From Rhizodiscina lignyota (Eukaryota; Ascomycota; Dothideomycetes; Aulographales; Rhizodiscinaceae): a stretch of 64,000 nt of DNA. Under the pieces are notes generated by a model, which ran no database searches, had not been told where the DNA came from, and was given only the letters and a program-made list of their open reading frames with translations. The position numbers and the translations under genes were made by a program. Positions 58,549-64,000 of the stretch are shown one piece after another; the first letter of the stretch is position 1, and each line of letters starts with the position of its first letter. The stretch is from contig ML978124.1 in the NCBI GenBank assembly GCA_010015805.1, forward strand, positions 310,001 through 374,000, in the 5' to 3' direction.

Positions 58549-59324
58549 GGGCTAGCAAATGGAGATGGTGAAAAGGTTAACGGAAGGAAGGTGAATTGAG
58601 AAGTTATAGAATTTGCATTGGGCGAGCACTGGAGTCATGGCTTTGAAGGTCTTCTGGTGACGGACTCTTGGATACAACTCCTTATCCGCTACGGGGACGG
58701 CTCTGATTGGTAGATGGCTATGCATTGGGATGGCGTTTGAAACGGGAGAGGATGGTGTGGGTGTTATGCAAGGTACCCGGAGGAACATCACTTTTAGAGC
58801 GTTTGTTTAGAGGATTCGTAGAAACAAAGGCATTGTACGGTAGACTACTTCGATCTGCAGTTTTTCCTGTCGATGGTCCCGAACTTTGACTCTTTTACCT
58901 CTACGGCATCGCTGCTGGGCGTTGAAAACCGAAGCAGTCTTCACCAAGAGACCCATATCAATGCTGTGACGTGGTTGCATAGTTCATTGTGGATTCTGAT
59001 GTCTTAAACTTTCTGAAACAAGGGGCATGGGATTTTCAGCGTTTTCCATGGTCACGGATTCTCGAAATCGCGATGACGTTCCGCCCCAGACAATGACATC
59101 ACCGATGTGGCCTGAGCTTCTGTGAGCTTCAAAAAGCACACGACACCTCCCAACTTTCAGCCTCAACTTACTACACATCTTCTGACACTCCAGACTCATA
59201 TAAAGAGCTCGATTGAACTCAATCTACGATCCTACCTTCAAACTTTCAACCACAAAAAGCTTCAACCCACATATCTCACTCTCACGACTACCCCACCAAC
59301 AACCTCATTCAAACAACGACCAAG
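58549..59324. other. Intergenic region with RTC3 promoter
   Basis: Holds the 3' end of the RhoGEF gene and the promoter of the next gene: AGGGG (59021-59025, a stress-response-element-like word), CATATAAAG (59197-59205, TATA-like, about 120 bases before the ATG) and a C/A-rich leader up to 59324. Nothing else seen. Confidence 0.5.
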
Positions 59325-59823
59325 ATGACTCGCGCAGACGGTATGCAGAGCAAAGTCCACTTCAAGGGCGATAACGACGACTTCGTTATCATCGTCCAGG
59401 ATATCGAGCAGGTGAAGAAGTGGAAAGAGGACAAGAGCATCCCGCTCGTCGACGTAGTCGATAGCTTCGACGTCTTTTGCACGCACAAGTGAGTACCTCT
59501 ACTCTATTCAACTTTCCTTTATCATCAGAACAAATCACTAACGTGACTCTACCCCATAGGCAAGGCGTACAAGGCAAGCTCGACCGTGCTTCAAATGCTG
59601 AGCTCGAGAATGAGTTCGGCACACACAAGGAGGATGACGTCGTGAAGATGATTTTGGAGAAGGGCAATCTCCAGGAGACGAAGGTATGTTGTCTTCATAA
59701 GACTTTCTTGAGAAGAGAACAATAAACTGACGTCATATTTCTTCACAGGGCCACGGCAGGCAAGGTGATCGCAATACGATGAATGGCCCAATGATCGGTG
59801 CTGCCACCGAGGTGCACAACTGA
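59325..59823 (+). CDS. RTC3: SBDS N-domain-only protein, RTC3 (YHR087W)-like
   Basis: Exons 59325-59488, 59560-59683 and 59749-59823 give 120 residues. The sequence (VHFKGDNDDFVIIVQDIEQVKKWKEDK...VDVVDSFDVFCTHKQGVQGKLDRASNAELENEFGTHKEDDVVKMILEKG) matches the N-terminal FYSH domain of the SBDS ribosome-maturation family, standing alone as in yeast Rtc3. The short C-terminus (GDRNTMNGPMIGA) is Gly/Asn-rich. Yeast Rtc3 is a small, stress-induced protein linked to RNA metabolism and telomere capping. The TATA-like element, AGGGG word and C/A-rich leader upstream would fit strong, stress-responsive expression (inference). Confidence 0.93.
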
Positions 59824-60381
59824 GCGACTCGTTGAGAGGCCGATGGGTGATGAAGGGAGCTTGAACGATCATGCAGCATTTGAAAGGCATATGAGGCGCT
59901 AAACGGGATCCATGCTGTATACTACTTTACCATGCCAAATAAGGCATGACAAAGAATCGGAATTAAAATTTCTCCGAAATATGAGATCTGGCAGTCAAAA
60001 CTCGCAACTTCCCAGCTACAACTGATTCATTGCCCTTCTCGCTCAGTTTCAGGGGCTCCTTAGTGTCGTCCTAGATTCCGTGGCTTTTGCAAGCTCGGAA
60101 TGATTCCTGAAGCGGATTAGCGCTTTCCTCGTTTTGTCCACGGCTACTCTGGGGCATACATAATGCCGGTTTCCACGGAGTACATCTCACCGGAGACTGT
60201 TTTGAAGTGTGACCGTCAGACACTGTTACGCTTATAGAGTGATGACACTCTACACAGGGCTTGAGATTATCAATGTAAGGAGGCGGTGCTTGCTTACCCC
60301 GGCGGAGCTTGAGGATAGTACTCCAGCTGAAATTCCTGTCATCTTCATTTTACTCACTTCTCTTACTCTCCCTTTTCCAGG
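59824..60381. other. Intergenic region, about 560 bp
   Basis: Between the RTC3-like gene and the P450, both on the plus strand. It should hold the P450 promoter. No repeat or RNA seen. Confidence 0.4.
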
Positions 60382-61878
60382 ATGGCGATTCTTTCCATCA
60401 TTCCATTGATATCCTATTGGCTGTTGCTTCCCATTTCATTCTTACTGCTACGAGCTCTCTACCGAAAATATCTCCACCCGCTCCGCAAAGTGCCAGGGCC
60501 GTTTCTCGCATCGACGACCAACTTATATCGCCTCGCAATCTTCCTGCGAGGTCGCCAGCACTACGAATACCATGAGCTCCACAAGAAATATGGTCCGCTC
60601 GCTCGGCTTGGGCCTAATACTGTGATCCTGAACGATCCAGCACACTTCTCTGACTACTTCGGGTGGGATAAATCTCCATTCTGGCGGGCATTCAGAGGGC
60701 GTCTGACCGATCTGGATCACGGACAGATTGCGAATATTAAAGAACATGCGGTGGTAAAGCGACGTGTGATGGGTGGCTACAGTATGTCGAACATTATCAA
60801 GAGCGAGGGAAAAGTTGATTCGCATATTACTGAACTCATGCAGCAGTTCTCTGCGAGATGTGGGACCGTCTTCGACATGGCACCTTGGACACAGTGGGCT
60901 GCATTCGACATTGCTATGGACATGGCCTTCAGTAACCCTATCGGCTTTGTAAAAGCTGGCCACGATGTTAACGGGCTTATCGATTCATTGCACGAGCTGC
61001 TCACCGGTACTGGAATCATAGCTCTCTTTCCCAAATTTGTCACATTTATGCAACAGCCCTGGCTTTTCCCGCTCATTGCGCCTCGTCCAACTGACAAAAA
61101 GGGGCCTGGAGCCTTGTACGGCCTTGCTTGGAGCCAAGTAAACAAACGATTCGACGCACAGGACGAGGAAAAGCACGAAGACATTTTGCAATGGATCATC
61201 GAGCGCGAGGATCGAGAAGGCCAGCGACTTTCGAAAGGAGTGCTGGAGAACGAATCCGTGGCTCCTGTACTAGCAGGCTCCGACACGAGTGCCACAGTCC
61301 TGCGCGCGATCATACTCTATGTCGCCACCAATCCTCGTGTTCTCAACAAGCTCCACGAAGAGATTGACCGCGCAGACGCAGCAGGGCTTCTCTCCACGCC
61401 GCCCAAGTATGAGGAGATCAGACAGCATGTACCATACATAGCCCCGATCATGCGAGAAGCCCTGCGTATGTATACAGTCGTTGGGTCTCCGATGCCCCGC
61501 GAGGTGCCAAAAGGCGGTGCAAGTATCAATGGTTACTTCCTACCCGGAGGGACTGAAGTCAGCATCTGCCATTACGCCATTGGCCGCAACACAGCCATCT
61601 TCGGGGAAGACGCAGATCGGTTTCGGCCGGAGAGGTGGACCGAAGAGGTTGATCCGGCGACGAGGCGATTGCGCGAGACGGGCGATGTCTTCTTCAGCAA
61701 CGGTACGATGATGTGCACGGGACGGAATGTGGCGACGCTGGAGATTTGGAAGATTGCTACGCAGCTGTTTCGGCAGTTCGATATCGAGGTCGTTGATCCG
61801 GTGAAGCCATGGCAGGAGAAGGATAGTCTTGTTATGCTGGTATGGGACTTTCGGGTGTCACTGAATGTTAGAAGGTAG
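60382..61878 (+). CDS. Cytochrome P450 monooxygenase (pisatin demethylase-like group)
   Basis: A single-exon, full-length frame of 498 residues. The N-terminal anchor (LISYWLLLPISFLLLRALY) precedes a proline hinge (HPLRKVPGPFLAS). All P450 marks are present: I helix APVLAGSDTSATVL, EXXR as MREALRMY, the PERF-type motif DRFRPERWTE, and the heme loop FFSNGTMMCTGRN with ligand Cys445. GSDTSATVLRAIILYVATNPRVLNKLHEEIDRA resembles fungal P450s near pisatin demethylase and benzoate hydroxylases; the group call is from memory. It sits in the ER and needs a reductase. No other biosynthetic genes adjoin, so a detoxifying or stand-alone role is likelier than a cluster. Absence of introns differs from most neighbours. 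Confidence 0.94.
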   Translation: MAILSIIPLISYWLLLPISFLLLRALYRKYLHPLRKVPGPFLASTTNLYRLAIFLRGRQHYEYHELHKKYGPLARLGPNTVILNDPAHFSDYFGWDKSPFWRAFRGRLTDLDHGQIANIKEHAVVKRRVMGGYSMSNIIKSEGKVDSHITELMQQFSARCGTVFDMAPWTQWAAFDIAMDMAFSNPIGFVKAGHDVNGLIDSLHELLTGTGIIALFPKFVTFMQQPWLFPLIAPRPTDKKGPGALYGLAWSQVNKRFDAQDEEKHEDILQWIIEREDREGQRLSKGVLENESVAPVLAGSDTSATVLRAIILYVATNPRVLNKLHEEIDRADAAGLLSTPPKYEEIRQHVPYIAPIMREALRMYTVVGSPMPREVPKGGASINGYFLPGGTEVSICHYAIGRNTAIFGEDADRFRPERWTEEVDPATRRLRETGDVFFSNGTMMCTGRNVATLEIWKIATQLFRQFDIEVVDPVKPWQEKDSLVMLVWDFRVSLNVRR

Positions 61879-62341
61879 GTCGTTAGTATTATCACGTCGA
61901 GAATATGATTTCCCAGCCTAGGGTAATCTAGAGGTTTCATGTTCTCCTCATATAACTAGGGATGCTATAAGGCGCTGCCCATGCCTCAACAGCTGCCCAT
62001 GGATCGTCATCTTTCCGCTCCCGCATTTGACACTTTGCCCGTGATTTTCGCGGCGCACGCATTGCCCGTGCATCGTACTTTGCCTGCTCCTGGGCTCCAT
62101 CATCTATTGGTGTCACCTCGTCTATTACTTCTCGCTTTCCCAACTGGCATTTTGCCGTTCTCCCAATCTCATGCAGCGTGGGTGCACGCTTGTCTTCTGC
62201 ATTGATTGTGGTGCCTTTCGCAGTGGATATCTGGAATGCTACAGCGGCCACAGTGCCTGGCACACAGGGTACGGCGCCAATTTTACGCCTGGAAATGAGC
62301 GTTAGTCAAAGGCGCACACTCGCAAATGGTCTTCGAAATTG
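61879..62341. other. Intergenic or 3' region without a recognised gene
   Basis: A minus-strand frame (61937-62263, 108 codons) is charged but unrecognised. It could be a terminal exon of the gene to the right, but no splice joins it convincingly. Confidence 0.3.
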
Positions 62342-64000
62342 TTATACTGACGAGATCAAAGTGCATCCCTGCCGTGATTCAAAACTGAGGGCAAGAGCCT
62401 CGCCGCCTTCATCTACCCAAACTATAACAGTGTCTTCGTATGTCAGCTCTCCATCGTCATCACTATTACAATTAACGTGAATATCGTTACCTTGCTCTTT
62501 GAAGTATTTGCTCGAACAGTTTATCTTTGAAATAAGGATGAGTCTGCCGGTTTCATCCTCTGACTCCACTTCGAGCCACAAATCTTTCTGTGATGTGATT
62601 TTAGAGCCGACTAACAGTATCAGAGGATTGAGTATCATTGTCATACGATAGTGTCCGAAGTAAGGCGCGGAAATCGAAATTCGACAGTTTATGTCCGAAA
62701 TATACACCTACTGCAACGTATCGCAGGCTGGCAAATCCAATTGCACAGTCAATCCAGTTGTCCGCAATTAGCTTGTAGTGCATACAGCGCATTCCTCTTT
62801 TGGCTTTTGAGACACGAAGCCGTCGGAATTGTCTTGCATCTGGCGTAGCATCATCTGATTCCCTCTTTCTCTTCAATGACTTTGGTAGCTGTTCCAGTGT
62901 TGAAAGGGCACTTTTGACTCGTGCATCTTGAAAGGTAGGTAGTAGTGGAGGCGCCATCCCAGCAAGATCATCGTCGGCAGTAGAGAAGTGAGTTCCGCAT
63001 CGAGAACTACAGAGCTGTTAGTGGGATGGGCCTATACTTTCCCATAAGAATATACAGTCAACATGATTTGGGACATACCAGGTGACACCAACTTGGGAAT
63101 CACCTCCAGACTCAAAATTACAACTTGGACAGCACTCAAGAGATGCTGAACTAATTGAGCTTGACTTCCTAGTAATAACCATGCTCATTGACACCCGTTG
63201 CCCAGGAAAGAAGCAGGAATCCCATGACCGGGAGAGGTTAATGTCTTCGTGAGTTCCATTATCTGTGATAACGAATTCGCCTCTTTCAATCATTCTTTGG
63301 CCGCACCCAGAAGGTTTAAAATTGACTTTCAATATTGCCACAAGGGCCTCGGCAGAGCGCACAAACTCAAGATGGAAAGGGCTATCCTTTCCAAAAGCGT
63401 CAAGCAAATAGACAGGCTGTTGATGCTGAGTTTGGCCGGGAATCTGGCATATGATGCGTTGTATATCGTGAACAGTCTTGAAAACGAGGAAGTTCATTCG
63501 GATAGCAGCTGCACTCAGCGTGAGAAGGCGCTTGCCTAAGTCGACGGTTTCTGTGACCGTGGTGTTAATGGCGGCGAGCTTTGCCATCCATTGAATAGAG
63601 AGCTCCTGAATTTTCGCCGCCAAAGTCTTATGGTGCTGTTCCTGTTTCCTGGCCTGAAGCGATCACGCATCGAATTGTATGCTCAACAACAATACCTCGA
63701 TTGAGCTGGTATGGCCTTGCAACTGTGCTCTAAAAGCTTCGACGTCATCCTTCTTGCACAGTGCCCATTTGATTCGATACCATGCATCTCTCATATTATT
63801 GGATCCGCCACGATGCCCAAGATGGGGTTGGTATTTCCGTATCTTCTTCAGGAACTCGTCGATGGTTGTTTGGCACTGCGCCGCAGCCTGACGCAATGCG
63901 ACCTTCTCCACATTCTGAGATCCATCGAACTCTAAGCGCTTTACCCGCAATAAAGCACTCTCAAGTTGATGAAGCTCGTTTACGAGGTCACGGTAGGTCT
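62342..64000 (-). CDS. Fungal ubiquitin-like-domain (ULD) protein, 5' end cut off and with an in-frame stop
   Basis: The minus strand is open from the right edge. First part: YRDLVNELHQLESALLRVKR..., AAAQCQTTIDEFLKKIRKY, IKWALCKKDDVEAFRAQLQGH, the N-terminal helical region of a large fungal family. A TGA (63663-63665) then lies in frame, and the same frame resumes with LQARKQEQHHKTLAAKIQ. The ubiquitin-like domain follows (RQ-type QQPVYLLDAFGKDSPFHLEFV, RMIERGEFVITD, SRSWDSCFFPGQRVSMSMVI). Next come CPSC and, over an intron at 63078-63007, TCSRCGTHF: two CxxC pairs that would form a zinc ribbon. The 3' part is unresolved: two frames (ending 62601 and 62342) compete; the one with KITSQKDLWLEVESEDETGRL is more protein-like. 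CGA-to-TGA change is one way to get the stop, so this may be a recent pseudogene. In this family the domain is often found in proteins linked to innate-like responses. Confidence 0.62.

Noticed and set aside
60382-61878. A biosynthetic cluster around the P450
   Set aside because: Neighbours are an RTC3-like protein, a RhoGEF and a ubiquitin-like-domain protein; no synthase, tailoring enzyme or cluster regulator adjoins it.
1-64000. Transposons, retroelements, rRNA and tRNA genes
   Set aside because: Looked for transposase or reverse-transcriptase motifs, terminal repeats and GTTCGANTC-type B boxes by eye; found none that hold up. A dedicated search could still reveal small or degraded ones.

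Overview
The window is nuclear DNA of a filamentous ascomycete (Pezizomycotina). Genes carry one to five short introns, mostly 47-170 nt, with GT(A/G)xGT donors, CTAAC/CTGAC-type branch sites and CAG/TAG acceptors. The gene set is typical of such fungi: a hybrid histidine kinase, a Clr5-domain protein, a fungal-type protein kinase, an S10 carboxypeptidase with a GPI-like tail, and a fungal ubiquitin-like-domain protein. Dothideomycetes seems likeliest, but that is inference from gene style. I found no rRNA, tRNA, CRISPR, or transposon with a recognisable transposase or reverse transcriptase.

Layout. 1-907 (-) is the N-terminal part of a long low-complexity protein running off the left edge, preceded by about 4.7 kb without a recognisable gene. 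5609-6436 (+) is a tyrosine-phosphatase-family protein. 6437-8159 holds a strongly decayed 55-bp tandem array. 8160-11073 (-) is a leucine-rich-repeat SOG2/RAM-network protein. 11074-16582 is gene-poor but contains, at 15.1-16.4 kb, a TATA promoter and an inverted pair of diverged segments that look once-coding. 16583-21406 (-) is a PAS/histidine-kinase/receiver hybrid kinase. 23799-25881 (+) is a Clr5-domain protein with a GC-AG intron. 26564-28318 (-) is a fungal protein kinase with a frame break. 28583-29314 (-) is an FSH1-type serine hydrolase. 30309-32351 (+) is an MFS transporter. 33198-35539 (+) is a Ysc84/SYLF protein. 36433-36696 (-) is a 67-residue secreted cysteine-containing protein. 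37627-40184 (+) is a serine carboxypeptidase.

From 40.7 kb the window is dense with housekeeping genes: a lysine methyltransferase-like protein (-), VPS28 (-) and NOC2 (+) sharing a 206-bp divergent promoter, aldehyde dehydrogenase (-), a ubiquitin-like-domain protein (-) with a second GC-AG intron, the GTPase Ran (-), the proteasome chaperone Nas2/PSMD9 (-), a RhoGEF (+), an RTC3-like SBDS-domain protein (+), a cytochrome P450 (+), and at the right edge a partial fungal ubiquitin-like-domain protein (-) with an in-frame stop.

There is no obvious biosynthetic cluster. The genes serve polarity and signalling (SOG2, RhoGEF, histidine kinase, Ysc84), trafficking (VPS28, Ran), ribosome and proteasome assembly (NOC2, Nas2) and metabolism or secretion (ALDH, P450, carboxypeptidase, MFS). 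Exon boundaries were assigned by hand from splice motifs, frame continuity and remembered family sequences; the worked-out gene models sum to whole codons.
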